Source: Pleurocapsa sp. MO_226.B13 (GTDB lineage Bacteria; Cyanobacteriota; Cyanobacteriia; Cyanobacteriales; Xenococcaceae). Taken from it: DNA of 64,000 bases. The position numbers were made by a program, and so were the translations under genes. The stretch lies in contig JASJEI010000005.1 in the NCBI GenBank assembly GCA_030064795.1, positions 1 to 64,000 of the forward strand, read 5' to 3'. This document shows, in pieces, positions 36,585-45,904 of this stretch; positions within the stretch are counted from its first letter, which is position 1; every line of letters starts with the position of its first letter. The notes under the pieces are model-generated. The model was not told the origin of the DNA and searched no databases. It saw only the letters and a list, made by a program, of their open reading frames with translations.

Positions 36585-37721
36585 TTATCGGCTATAAGCA
36601 ACAACAGTACCTGTCAGCCACAATACCAAGGATAAGATATGCACGGGTAAAAATAACCATAGATTGAGTCCCATCCACTTACCTTCATGAATATCTTCTA
36701 ACCAATCGGTACGGCGAGTAGCCACTTGTAAGACCTCTCCAGTAGAGGAATCGATTTGGAATTCCTGACGGTTTTCCGCACGAATGGTTGTAATGCCTTT
36801 ATCTGGATAAACATAAAGTCGCCAGACATCTTCCCAGTCTCGAACACCATGTTCGGGAAATTGTCGAGCCGTTTCCAATACCTGGGCAAATTCTCTTTGA
36901 GGTACTGTTCCCTCTCTCTGCTGTTGAACGGGCATCACCCAAGGCACTTCATACCGCACTTGCAATAACAGCCCACTGCTAATGACAAAAGCCCAGGGAA
37001 TAATTACAATCCAGCCCAGCCAGTAATGATAATTTAACATCCAAGATTTGAGACGCAAACGCCAGGGTCGCCCATCCTTTTTTTTCAAGGGCAGAGCCTT
37101 GGAGTCTTCAACAACTGGCGTATTCTTGGGAGGATCTAATTTATCGGTTTTTCCTTGAAGCATTCGCCACAGAGGGAGGGATTTAAGACGAGCTGGCAAC
37201 ATCTTGATATTGAGATAAAGTCCAGTAAGAAAAATAGCTAAAAAGCCTAATTTAACGGGCAAACCCAACCACAACCGAGCATTCCAGGCTGAAAAATCGT
37301 GCATCTTGACAACGAAGTCATTGCGTCGTTGTGCGGTTTGTAAAACGTCTCCGTTACTTGCATCTACCTGGGTTTCGAGTCCAGCATGGTTACGAACTTT
37401 AATAATGCCTTTTTTGGGACGCAGATCTAACAATTTGATGTCTGACCAATCGCTTACCTGCATTTCTGGAATAGTCTTTACCCGATCTAAAACCTGCTCT
37501 AAGGCAATTGTTGGTTGGTACTTTTGACTCCCCTTGAGGGTAGGGGGCTGAATCCAATCAACGGGTTTTCTAAGCTGTAAAAAAATTCCCGTGAGAATCA
37601 CCAAAAGCATTGGTAAGGAGATGGCGAGTGCAAGCCAACGATGAATTTTACGGTTTTGACGTACAGCACTTTTCTTGGAAAGTTTAGGACGGGAAATGGA
37701 TACTGGAGATCTTAAAGACAT
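36585..37721 (-). CDS. PepSY-associated transmembrane protein
   Basis: The 378-residue membrane protein has about four helices (for example WLALAISLPMLLVILTGIFL and WLGWIVIIPWAFVISSGLLL). It also has two PepSY-type extracytoplasmic repeats with the parallel stretches DLRPKKGIIKVRNHAGLETQ and YVYPDKGITTIRAENRQEFQ, each followed by a D-x-x-x-G-x-V-L-Q element. Members of this PepSY_TM group often occur with iron-siderophore uptake genes and can act as reductases; here the function is inferred only. A broken FecCD permease lies about 6 kb away. The ATG at 37721 is at the domain start. Confidence 0.85.
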   Translation of the reverse strand: MSLRSPVSISRPKLSKKSAVRQNRKIHRWLALAISLPMLLVILTGIFLQLRKPVDWIQPPTLKGSQKYQPTIALEQVLDRVKTIPEMQVSDWSDIKLLDLRPKKGIIKVRNHAGLETQVDASNGDVLQTAQRRNDFVVKMHDFSAWNARLWLGLPVKLGFLAIFLTGLYLNIKMLPARLKSLPLWRMLQGKTDKLDPPKNTPVVEDSKALPLKKKDGRPWRLRLKSWMLNYHYWLGWIVIIPWAFVISSGLLLQVRYEVPWVMPVQQQREGTVPQREFAQVLETARQFPEHGVRDWEDVWRLYVYPDKGITTIRAENRQEFQIDSSTGEVLQVATRRTDWLEDIHEGKWMGLNLWLFLPVHILSLVLWLTGTVVAYSR

Positions 37722-38167
37722 AATTGGGTTCTATTACCAAGAACAATAAGGACGGATCAAAAGGACGGAATATTATCAACAACTCAAGCCAAGTTAAATC
37801 AATTGAATCAATTGAATCAACGGAAAAGATCTTCCAGGTATTGGAAGTTGATTTTAAAAAGATTTGGCTAGTTGACGAATCGACAAGTGACTTAGCGTCC
37901 TCAACTGTAAAAAAATTTATTTTTTTTAATTACTAGTAATAATACTTATTTTTCTCTTAAAAGTAAAGAAAAAATATTATTTTGTTTCTCAGTAAATTGA
38001 AGACAAGAGACAAGAATTTTTAACAATCAGTCGTGTATTTAGGTATACAGAAACTCAGTGCTGCTGATTTTACAATAAGTTTTCCGTTTATTTTAATCGT
38101 CAAAATTATTGAGCTATTGCTAGGAATCTACTGACATTTACAGAAATTTCACATAACTTGCTATTGA
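37722..38167. other. Intergenic region
   Basis: 446 AT-rich bases between PepSY and the CoaBC-like gene. A short direct repeat TCAATTGAA lies near 37798-37818. I looked for an iron-box-like palindrome near the PepSY start and saw none that convinces. A 70-codon plus-strand frame at 37724-37936 lacks any domain. Confidence 0.5.
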
Positions 38168-39451
38168 TTAGTTACTTACTAATACTTCCAAATAGTTCGC
38201 GATCGCCTTAGCTATCTCTTGTTTTCCTACTACTTTTTTGGGTTGCTCTTCTTTAGTTACTAAATAAGCCACCTGCGCGCCTGTTTGTTGGTGTTCTTCA
38301 CCGCGATTTGCCACGACCATTTGATAACCTTGTTGTAATCTATTGTTAGCAATAGTAATTAATTCTTCGTGGGAAATGTTTTCTTGATATTTAAAAGTAA
38401 TCATTGCCAAACTGGGAAATTTAGCTTTTACCTCCTTAATTACTTTTAGAGTAGGAATTAAATCAATTTTAGATAAAGCACCACTGGGTATTTTGCCAGG
38501 AAATACTCGCTCTGGTTGATAGTCAGCAACCGCAGCCGAGAAAATACCATAACTATATTGATGCTGCTGTAATTCTGCGATGACTTCAGTTAAATATTCA
38601 TCGTAGGTAGTGACAATCTGGTGGGGAAGATAGCTAGGGGGAGAATAACTACCTTGTCCGTGAATTAGTTTGACTTTTGCCGATCGCAGATACAATTCTT
38701 CCGCGATACAAGCACCCAATCTACCTGTAAAGCGATTGGTTAGACGACGTATATTATCAAGAGGTACGGGTGTTGGGCCTCCAGTAACTAAAATTGGGAT
38801 TCCCTTCAGGGAAGACGAACTAACCGCACGACATACAGCCACGGCGATCGCTTTTTCATCTGGGAGATTGTTTTTACCGTTTGCCACCTTGGGGGGAACG
38901 ATCTTTACACCTAAGCGATCTAACTCCTGTAGAGATTGAGTCAAAATTGTATTATGTAAGCTACCATGCATGGTAGGAGCGATTAAAATTTGGGTTTTGC
39001 CCCGTTCCATTCTGCCAAGAGCCGAACCCAATGTCGAGGTAATTACCCCATCCGCCAGACCAAAACGCATCTTATTAATAGTGTTGTAAGTTGCAGGTGC
39101 AACTAGATAAGCAGCAAAAGGATGTTCGTCGCTAAGATGTTCTGCATTTGCCGTTAATTTGGTTACCACCGTATTAGTAGTACTCCACTCCAAAGCATCG
39201 ATGGTAGTGTATCTCAAAGCTTCCTGGGAAACAAAAGCGACTACCTCAGCACCCTGACGGCGCAGAGTACGGGCAATTAAAGGAGCTTTGATGGCTGCAA
39301 TGCTACCTGTTACCAGTAAAGCAATGCGTTTATTTAATAGATGATTTGATTCTAGCTCAACTTGGCGATCGCCAAGGTCTGATTCGGGTGGTGGTTGAAA
39401 ATCCCAATCTTTCATGCGTATATATTTCTCGATAGTCAAATAATTTAGCAA
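38168..39451 (-). CDS. CoaBC-like flavoprotein, divergent
   Basis: Homologous to the fused CoaB/CoaC enzymes of coenzyme A synthesis, 427 residues. The flavoprotein half has IALLVTGSIAAIKAPLIART and LVAPATYNTINKM. The ligase half has ILVTGGPTPVPLDNIRRLTN and SAAVADYQPERVF. Several standard residues differ. The usual APAMN-x-x-M segment reads APTMHGSLHN, the cysteine-bearing flap (LACG-type) is replaced by PPKVANGKNNLPD, and the KIKK-type motif is replaced by KIPSG. It may be a divergent CoaBC or a flavoprotein with another substrate. The start is ATG 39451, or an internal ATG at 39415 (MKDWDFQPPPE). Confidence 0.75.
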   Translation of the reverse strand: MLNYLTIEKYIRMKDWDFQPPPESDLGDRQVELESNHLLNKRIALLVTGSIAAIKAPLIARTLRRQGAEVVAFVSQEALRYTTIDALEWSTTNTVVTKLTANAEHLSDEHPFAAYLVAPATYNTINKMRFGLADGVITSTLGSALGRMERGKTQILIAPTMHGSLHNTILTQSLQELDRLGVKIVPPKVANGKNNLPDEKAIAVAVCRAVSSSSLKGIPILVTGGPTPVPLDNIRRLTNRFTGRLGACIAEELYLRSAKVKLIHGQGSYSPPSYLPHQIVTTYDEYLTEVIAELQQHQYSYGIFSAAVADYQPERVFPGKIPSGALSKIDLIPTLKVIKEVKAKFPSLAMITFKYQENISHEELITIANNRLQQGYQMVVANRGEEHQQTGAQVAYLVTKEEQPKKVVGKQEIAKAIANYLEVLVSN

Positions 39452-39544
39452 TTATCAAGATCTGTAACATAAATTTATCTTTCTGGTCTTCGTTCTGAAA
39501 AAAATTAGGTTAAATTTAGAGTTGTCTTTTTAGGGAGCGAGAAA

Positions 39545-39811
39545 GTGAATTTTACACCGTCTACGCGCAACGTTAATTCAGCTAAAACCAAAGAGTCCGG
39601 TATGATATTTTTCGATCCTACTTTAATCAAAGCAGCTAGGAATATTTATCGTAATTATTGCAGTTTAAATATGTCAGCAGATCTCAAGCCAATGGGAGTA
39701 GTAATTAATCGAGATAGTCACCGAGGACAACTAGCATTTAAACCCAAGCCAATATTATTACCTAGAGAATGTTTTATTCCGCTCAAGCAAATTGAAGCCG
39801 AAACCTATTAA
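39545..39811 (+). CDS. Small conserved-looking hypothetical protein
   Basis: GTG start at 39545 preceded by AGGGAGCGAGA, a plausible ribosome site. The 88 residues have no signal peptide or membrane segment, and end PILLPRECFIPLKQIEAETY. A basic central part (TLIKAARNIYRNYCSLNMSA) may be helical. I do not recognise the family. It precedes pilD by about 50 bases on the same strand and may be transcribed with it. Confidence 0.6.
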   Translation: MNFTPSTRNVNSAKTKESGMIFFDPTLIKAARNIYRNYCSLNMSADLKPMGVVINRDSHRGQLAFKPKPILLPRECFIPLKQIEAETY

Positions 39812-39863
39812 AACTATTATCTCCACTTATTTCTACATATCTATTTAAATTAAAAGCTAAATT

Positions 39864-40679
39864 ATGGATACGCTGTTAACAGCACTTGCCTTTATTTTTG
39901 CCTTTATTTTTGGTGCTTGTATCGGTAGTTTCTTAAATGTCGTCGTCTATCGTATTCCCGCAGGCTTATCTCTAATTCATCCTCCTTCTCGTTGTCCTCA
40001 ATGTCTACATTCTCTGGGAATCACAGAAAACGTACCTGTATTTGGTTGGTTGTGGTTGAGGGGGCGTTGTCGCTGGTGCCAAACTAAAATCTCAAGTCGC
40101 TATCCTACGGTAGAAGCGATTACGGGATTGATGTTTGTTTTGGTTTTTTGGCGGTTTAGCTACAGTCTGGAAACTATCGGCTATTGTGCTTTTTTGTCCT
40201 GGTTGTTGTCATTATCTTTGATCGATTTGGACACCATGACTTTACCTTCTCCTCTAACTAAATCAGGCTTGGTTTTAGGGTTAGTATTTCAAACTGTTTT
40301 AGGTTGGCAACTAGGACAAGGACAGGGCATAGCAAATCAATTGATGTTTGGTATTGGTGGCGCAGTCTTGGGCATCTGGTTATTGGAAATAATCGCGCTA
40401 CTCGGTTTAATTATGCTGGGACAACAAGCAATGGGAGATGCTGACGGCAAGTTAATGGCTACCATCGGGGCCTGGATCGGCTGGAAATATGTCTTGGTAT
40501 CGAGCTTTGTCGCCTGTGGTGTTGGTGCAGTTATTGGCGGTGGCGCGATCGCTCTAGGTTTGATTGGTAAAAAGCAACCAATACCTTTTGGCCCTTTTTT
40601 AGCCTTGGGCGGGGCATTGAGTCTGTTTTTCGGGGAGGCGATTATTAATGCTTATCTCAATACTTTTTTTAATTTCTAA
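39864..40679 (+). CDS. pilD: Prepilin peptidase / N-methyltransferase
   Basis: PilD cleaves the leader of type IV prepilins and methylates the new N-terminus in the inner membrane. Its 271 residues have about eight helices. The N-terminal cytoplasmic zinc site is formed by CPQC and CRWC (CPQCLHSLGI and RGRCRWCQTKIS). The two catalytic aspartates lie in SLIDLDTMTLPSP and in GDADGKLMATIG (GxGD-type). This supplies the processing enzyme for the pilBTC machinery encoded at 17-21 kb. Confidence 0.94.
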   Translation: MDTLLTALAFIFAFIFGACIGSFLNVVVYRIPAGLSLIHPPSRCPQCLHSLGITENVPVFGWLWLRGRCRWCQTKISSRYPTVEAITGLMFVLVFWRFSYSLETIGYCAFLSWLLSLSLIDLDTMTLPSPLTKSGLVLGLVFQTVLGWQLGQGQGIANQLMFGIGGAVLGIWLLEIIALLGLIMLGQQAMGDADGKLMATIGAWIGWKYVLVSSFVACGVGAVIGGGAIALGLIGKKQPIPFGPFLALGGALSLFFGEAIINAYLNTFFNF

Positions 40680-40893
40680 CTTTTAGTGGATGATTTTATC
40701 TGCAATAAAAACTAGAAAAATTGTCAAATTGTCTGCAAAATACTCAAGATTTTAATCTGGGTAGTTCTCAATTATTCAGATAAATAACCAATAATAAGTG
40801 AAATCAGACAAATAATACCGAGGAGAGCAATATGTCTGTTAATATTTAAATTATAATCGGGGATTAATTGTTTACGTAATTAAATCGCTCAAA

Positions 40894-42414
40894 ATGGTGG
40901 AAAGCTTATCTAAGCGTATTGCTTCATCTCTGGAAGTAGATCGCGTCTCTTGCTATCAGAAATTGCTCGATCGCATTCGAGACTTGGCTTGGATAATGGA
41001 TACCGCAGGACGAATACATCTAGGCAACAATTCTTGGCAAAACTATACTGGAGTGAGAAGATCTCCCTCTAAAACCTATTTTCTGTGGGATTTAATTGAG
41101 CCAGAACAAAAAGCCAAAATCCAACAGCTATGGCTGAATTGCGATCGAGAAAGCGATGTTTGGGAACACCAACTAAGGCTCAAAAATCTGGCAGGTAACT
41201 ATACTTTATTTAATTTAGAAATAGAACGATTAACAGCAGCAGATAACCACTGCTCTTGGTTAATTTGTACTGCAACTTCCGCAGCAGATAAGGTTGCCGA
41301 TGAATTAGCTAGGGAATATGGGTTGGCATCTGGGGACCAAAACTATAAACAAAAAGAGCTAAACCTAATTCGCAATGCCGAGTTTATCCGTCGCATTTTA
41401 GAAAGCAGTCAAGATTGTATCAAAGTTTTGGATCTCCAAGGTCGGCTACTCTACATGAACGGTCGCGGGCAAGATCTGATGGAGATTGATAACTTTGCCC
41501 AAGTACAATACGAACCCTAGCTGAATTTTTGGCAGGATTGCGATCGCCAAGCAGCCCAAATAGCTTTTGCCACAGCCCGTGCGGGAGGTGTAGGCAGATT
41601 TGACGGTTATTGTGCCACGGCAAAAGGAACACCTAAATGGTGGGAAGTAGTGGTTACGCCGATGTTGGGCAAAGACGATCGAGTACAAGAGATCTTATCC
41701 GTTTCTCGCGATCTTACCGCTAGGAAGATTGCCGAAGAAGCCTTAAAAGAACGCAATCAAGAACTAGATCGATTTACCTATAGTGTTAGTCACGATCTCA
41801 AAGCACCGTTGCGAGGAATCTCCAATTTATCAGAAATGATTGTCGAAGATCTTCAGGGACAGATTCCCCCAGACAATCAACATCAACTAGATCTTTTGCA
41901 GCAAAGAGTACTGAGAATGAATGCTTTGATTGACGGTTTGCTCAAGTACTCGCGAATTGGCAGATAAACACTCGCTACCGAGTCGGTCGATCTAGGAGAA
42001 TTGCTTCGGGAGATAATTGATTTTCTGGATCCGCCAAAAGGTTTCAAAATTACTGGTATTCTCCCCCTGCCAACTTTAGTCACTAAGAAACTTTTATTGA
42101 GTCAAGTTTTAACTAATTTAATCGGTAATGCGATTAAACACCACGATCGCGACAGAGGACAAATAGATTTAACGGTTAAAGATTGCGGTCGGTATTATCA
42201 ATTGGCGATCGCCGACGATGGACCGGGAATTCCCGAAGCAGATCGAGAACGTATTTTTGAAATGTTTGAAACTTTAAAAAATAAAACCTCCACTACCAAT
42301 ACGGGTATCGGTTTAGCATTAGTCAAAAAGATTGTTTTGGGGGAAGGAGGAGAATTGTGGCTGGATAGTAAGGGCGATCGAGGATGTAAGTTTTGCTTTA
42401 GCTGGAAGAAATAG
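40894..42414 (+). pseudogene. PAS histidine kinase broken by two in-frame stops
   Basis: One frame of 507 codons reads as a PAS-PAS-HisKA-HATPase kinase. The first stop is TAG at 41518-41520, after LMEIDNFAQVQYEP. The second is TAA at 41965-41967, after GLLKYSRIGR. Between and after them the frame remains intact: DRFTYSVSHDLKAPLRG with phosphoacceptor His300, then LTNLIGNAIKHHDRD, DGPGIPEADR and TGIGLALVKKIV. The kinase sequence is otherwise well conserved, so the decay is recent, or the stops are sequencing errors. The first stop most likely replaces Trp (TGG to TAG) and the second Gln (CAA to TAA). No separate piece contains a complete kinase. Confidence 0.85.
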
Positions 42415-42420
42415 AAATAA

Positions 42421-42448
42421 TAAAAAGAGGGACTTGGATAAATCCCTC
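42421..42448 (-). terminator. Terminator of the GST gene
   Basis: GAGGGA (42427-42432) pairs with TCCCTC (42443-42448). On the minus strand the stem is followed by TTTTTATTATTT. It lies between the kinase pseudogene and the GST gene, which converge. Confidence 0.7.
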
Positions 42449-42482
42449 ATGAGATTATTTCAATTAATAATGCTCGAAATAG

Positions 42483-43280
42483 CTATTCGATATCAATTGA
42501 AGTAGGTGCCGAACCAGTTCCAGTACTGGTAGGAATACTAGAACCTTGACGAAAATCGTTATAAAGGCGATCGCGCCAGGCAAAAAATGGCTCAAAAGTA
42601 ATATTATCCGCAAGTCCTGGAATACCTTTGCCTTTTAAGGGGTCGGGAATATCGAGATAAGTACCTGCGGGAAATTTTAACAAGATACTCAATCCTGCTA
42701 CTGCTAGATCGGCTAGAGTAGGTGTATCGCCAGTCAGGTAAGGTTGATTTTGCAGAATTAGACATAAAGCTTCTAAGTCTTGAGTAAGTCTTTTTTTAGC
42801 TTCCTTGACTGCATCGCCACCAAAACCAACGCCAGTACCTAGAGCATCTAATAATTCTCCTGGGATTGCTCCTACAGCTGTCTTGACCAGATCTGGAGTG
42901 TTAGCTGGCAATACGGAAGTCCGAAAGTTTTGATTTTGATTTAATGCCCCAATAAAAGCTTTGCGACCCTGTAAACCGATCGAAGCATCCGCCCATTCTT
43001 CGATCAGCAAACATTGTCCCTTAGCCAAAGAATCCGTTGGGACGATCGGGCGTTCGGGATATTTGCGTTCTAGGTATAAAGCAATTTCTGTAGAGTCAGA
43101 AACATAGGTACTGCCATCTTTCAGGACTGGCACTTGACGACTGCCAGATTTTTGCATTAATTCAATTTGTCCTACCCCTGGAGTGACTTCAATTTTACGA
43201 TATTCTAGCTGTTTGTAATCTAGGATGAGGCGAACTTTTTCTGAATACTGAGACAACTCAAATTGATATAGTTCTAACAT
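42483..43280 (-). CDS. Glutathione S-transferase family protein
   Basis: The 265 residues begin with a thioredoxin-fold domain (LELYQFELSQYSEKVRLILD) carrying the cis-Pro and SxE-type motif (RQVPVLKDGSTYVSDSTEIA). The C-terminal helical domain follows, with QPYLTGDTPTLADLAVAGLS. The first catalytic residue region is SQYSEKVR, where a Ser or Tyr would be the active residue. The interdomain part is longer than in classical GSTs and the C-terminus is Ser/Thr-rich. The substrate cannot be told. Confidence 0.88.
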   Translation of the reverse strand: MLELYQFELSQYSEKVRLILDYKQLEYRKIEVTPGVGQIELMQKSGSRQVPVLKDGSTYVSDSTEIALYLERKYPERPIVPTDSLAKGQCLLIEEWADASIGLQGRKAFIGALNQNQNFRTSVLPANTPDLVKTAVGAIPGELLDALGTGVGFGGDAVKEAKKRLTQDLEALCLILQNQPYLTGDTPTLADLAVAGLSILLKFPAGTYLDIPDPLKGKGIPGLADNITFEPFFAWRDRLYNDFRQGSSIPTSTGTGSAPTSIDIE

Positions 43281-43730
43281 TAATACTCCTTGTTATCGGA
43301 TCGACGGGACGATGCAATTGTTAATCTATCTCTTTTACAGACTAAAAAACATCAGTCTCCAGTCTATAGATGTTGCTAGATGCTGGGGCAAAATCCCCTA
43401 GATATCTTTAGGTGACTTACCGATGCTAAAAGGGGATAGCCTTCCTACTTCGACGATACTTGAGGCGAACACATTGCGATCGCTATGTCCCTTTTCCTAG
43501 GTATCACCCTAGTACTCTGTCAACAATTAATTGATGGGTTGGGGTCTATATCAGACCATTTCTCCTTAAAGTTGCACTGAATATTTTGAGTTTGGATCTC
43601 ACGCAAAGACGTTTATCCTCAAAGCGACGAGGACAAGTGCCCGTCGCATTGGGTGTTTATACCCGTCGCATTGGGTACAAAGAAGTTAAATTTTAGAAGA
43701 GTGCATTGTTTTAGATACTATTGCTATTTG
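43281..43730. other. Intergenic region with short direct repeat
   Basis: 450 bases, no gene. CCCGTCGCATTGGGT occurs at 43640-43654 and again at 43662-43676, a 22-bp period. The rest has no recognised structure. Confidence 0.55.
43640..43676. repeat. 15-bp direct repeat, 22-bp period
   Basis: Two exact copies of CCCGTCGCATTGGGT, 22 bases apart. The unit itself is partly palindromic (CCC...GGG). It lies just beyond the end of the broken FecCD permease. Confidence 0.8.
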
Positions 43731-44491
43731 TTACTCAAAACCTTCCGATCGCCTCTTAATCTTCCACCGAATCAGATAGATAAAAAATGGCGCACCAATC
43801 AAGGGCATTACCAAACCTACAGGTAATTCGCTAGGTTGAATTATCAATCGACCGCCAAGATCGCAATCAGCATCATAATCGCTCCTAAAATTGCCGAATA
43901 TGGCAAAATCCAACGATAGTCAACGCCCACTATGAAACGAACTATGTGGGGAATAATTAAACCGACAAAGCCAATTGGTCCTGCGATCGCTACACTCGCT
44001 CCTGCTAGTAAAATAATGGTAATTGCCGCCAGGATTTTAATTAATGCCGTAGATTGTCCCAAACTTCTAGCGGTATCTTCCCCCAAACTGAGGATGGTAA
44101 TTTGTCTGCTGAGAGCGATCGCACTTATTAACCCAATACAGATATAAGGTAATACTTGTAGCAGTAGGTTGAGATCTCTTCCTGCTACCGAACCCGCCAG
44201 CCAAAACCGAATTTCTTCAAGGGTGCGTTGACTGAGAATCAGAATACCACTAGTAATTGATGAGATAAATGCGGTAAGTGCTGCACCAGCTATGGTTAAG
44301 TTAAACGGTGTCAATCCCCCACGACCGAGAGAACCCAAAAAATATACGGCGATCGCGCTAGTAGCTGCCCCCGCAAAAGCATACCAGGTATAGATACTTA
44401 ACGAACTGCTCCCAAAGATAAACGTTCCCACTACGACGGCAAAAGCTGCACCCGCATTAACCCCTAAAATACCTGGAGATGCCAAGCTCAC
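43731..44491 (-). pseudogene. FecCD-type iron-siderophore ABC permease remnant
   Basis: The upstream piece (44491 to about 43844) starts in mid-protein at [20 protein letters not shown], a stretch that normally lies about 90 residues into FecCD permeases. It continues through the conserved [20 protein letters not shown]. The frame then ends at ILAVD. The remaining C-terminus ([20 protein letters not shown], then GAPFFIYLIRWK) is in another frame, at 43731-43913. The join is at about 43860-43872, where GCGATC may have lost one base from a GCN-GAT codon pair. The N-terminus is missing entirely. No partner binding protein or ATPase is visible. It is a broken siderophore uptake gene. Confidence 0.85.
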
Positions 44492-44921
44492 AAGGGTAGT
44501 TTTTTTTACAATCTAGGAAGAATTGGCAAAAGCTAAATCGTTAAAATGACTGAAGGGTAAAGGAAACAAGCGACCAAAAGTGAGAGATTCACCTTTGAGT
44601 AATTGCGCTACTACAGTTAACAAACCATTAAGAAAACAAGAAAGAGTCGGAGTGGATTGGGAAGAAGAAGAGCGATCGCTAATTAGAGATTCACGATCGC
44701 AAACCTCTTGTTCGCCACCAAGAGTGACCATCCACAGCTCACGCTACAGAGATAGCTAGCCAATGACCTTCGGCTCTTTCTTGTTTTCTGAGGCGAGTTT
44801 TCTGCCATCTCATACCATCACTTTTGGCATCTCTGTAAGAGCATTCGATTGCTAACAATCTGTTTCCAGTCTTTGAGTTGAAATATATTAACTTATTGCT
44901 ATTTTTGAAATAATATTGCTC
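44492..44921. other. Region upstream of the FecCD remnant
   Basis: 430 bases. A minus-strand frame (44513-44731) codes 72 residues (ending PFSHFNDLAFANSS) with no domain I recognise. The missing FecCD N-terminus is not found here, so the break in that gene looks like a deletion or rearrangement. Confidence 0.5.
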
Positions 44922-45821
44922 TCAGCGAGAAAATTTTTTGGGTGTGACACCTACTAGGCGTTTGAAGTGCTTGGTAAAATTACTTTGATCGGAAAATCCA
45001 ACTTGTAGACCAATGTCAGCAATGCTTAGTTTCGTTGTTGATAAAAGTAATAACTTGGCTCTATCTATGCGACATTTAATCAGATATTGATAGGGTGTAA
45101 TTCCTATAGATTTTTTAAATAGACGACAAAAATAAAAGCGACTCATGCCTATTTCAGTTGCCATGGCATCTAAGGATAAATCTTCAGCTGAGTGAGCCTG
45201 TATATAATCAATTGCTCGTCGTAGTTTGGATGAGGATAGTCCTCCAGTATATTCTGAAAACACCGATCGCTTGGTTGCGTAGTGTTTTACCAAATGGGCA
45301 GACAAAAATGTTAAGGCGGACTCGGCGTAAAAGCGACTGTTTGCAGGGTTGGTTTCTAATTCGGTTTTTAATGCTAAAACAATCTGATAGATTAAGGGGT
45401 CGTATCTCATAAAATGTACCATCAGTTCCAAATAATCTGGATCGATAGACTCATAAGCAGTTCGACACAGGTTTTGAGGATCGATATAACAATGGATAAA
45501 TTCTGATTCTCCCATCCAGCCCACCTGATAAGAGCGATCGGCAGGGTAGACGTAAATTAGATTGTCTTTTAACGCTGATGAAGTTGTCCAACTTTTTCCC
45601 TCGGAAATTACCTCTAATTTTGCTGGATTTCTGGCTGAGATACTAATAATATGCTGAGAAATATAATGTTCTGGTATTTGCCAAGAGGACTGACGATAAT
45701 GAGCCAGATGAATGCCATGCCAATTTGCTTTATAACTGGATAAAAGAGGAGCGCGAGCCAGAATCTGCGACATTGCTCCTTCCTGAAAAGGATTGACTTT
45801 TATGGGCTTTTCTGGTGACAT
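44922..45821 (-). CDS. AraC-family transcriptional regulator
   Basis: A DNA-binding protein of 299 residues. The C-terminal 100 residues are the two helix-turn-helix AraC domain (AIDYIQAHSAEDLSLDAMAT, EIGMSRFYFCRLFKKSIGIT, then IGLQVGFSDQSNFTKHFKRL). The N-terminal 190 residues lack an obvious cupin motif, although a small-molecule sensor role is expected. It is last in a minus-strand trio after an OpuAC-like protein and an SDR, which it may control. Confidence 0.92.
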   Translation of the reverse strand: MSPEKPIKVNPFQEGAMSQILARAPLLSSYKANWHGIHLAHYRQSSWQIPEHYISQHIISISARNPAKLEVISEGKSWTTSSALKDNLIYVYPADRSYQVGWMGESEFIHCYIDPQNLCRTAYESIDPDYLELMVHFMRYDPLIYQIVLALKTELETNPANSRFYAESALTFLSAHLVKHYATKRSVFSEYTGGLSSSKLRRAIDYIQAHSAEDLSLDAMATEIGMSRFYFCRLFKKSIGITPYQYLIKCRIDRAKLLLLSTTKLSIADIGLQVGFSDQSNFTKHFKRLVGVTPKKFSR

Positions 45822-45904
45822 GAGTTTTGTTGTTTAAGATTAACGGTTATCGGGGGCGATCGCGCTTTACTTGATTTTTTAGCTGCTTCTATCGGTTGGT
45901 CTGA

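Noticed and set aside
37722..38167. Fur-type iron box upstream of the PepSY gene
   Set aside because: The region is AT-rich and has weak partial matches only.
40735..40892. Minus-strand hydrophobic frame that looked like a small membrane protein (HIALLGIICLISLIIGYLSE)
   Set aside because: No start codon exists in frame before the hydrophobic part, and the frame is closed by a stop just upstream.
44513..44731. Minus-strand frame of 72 codons next to the FecCD remnant
   Set aside because: It does not resemble the missing FecCD N-terminus or any family I know.
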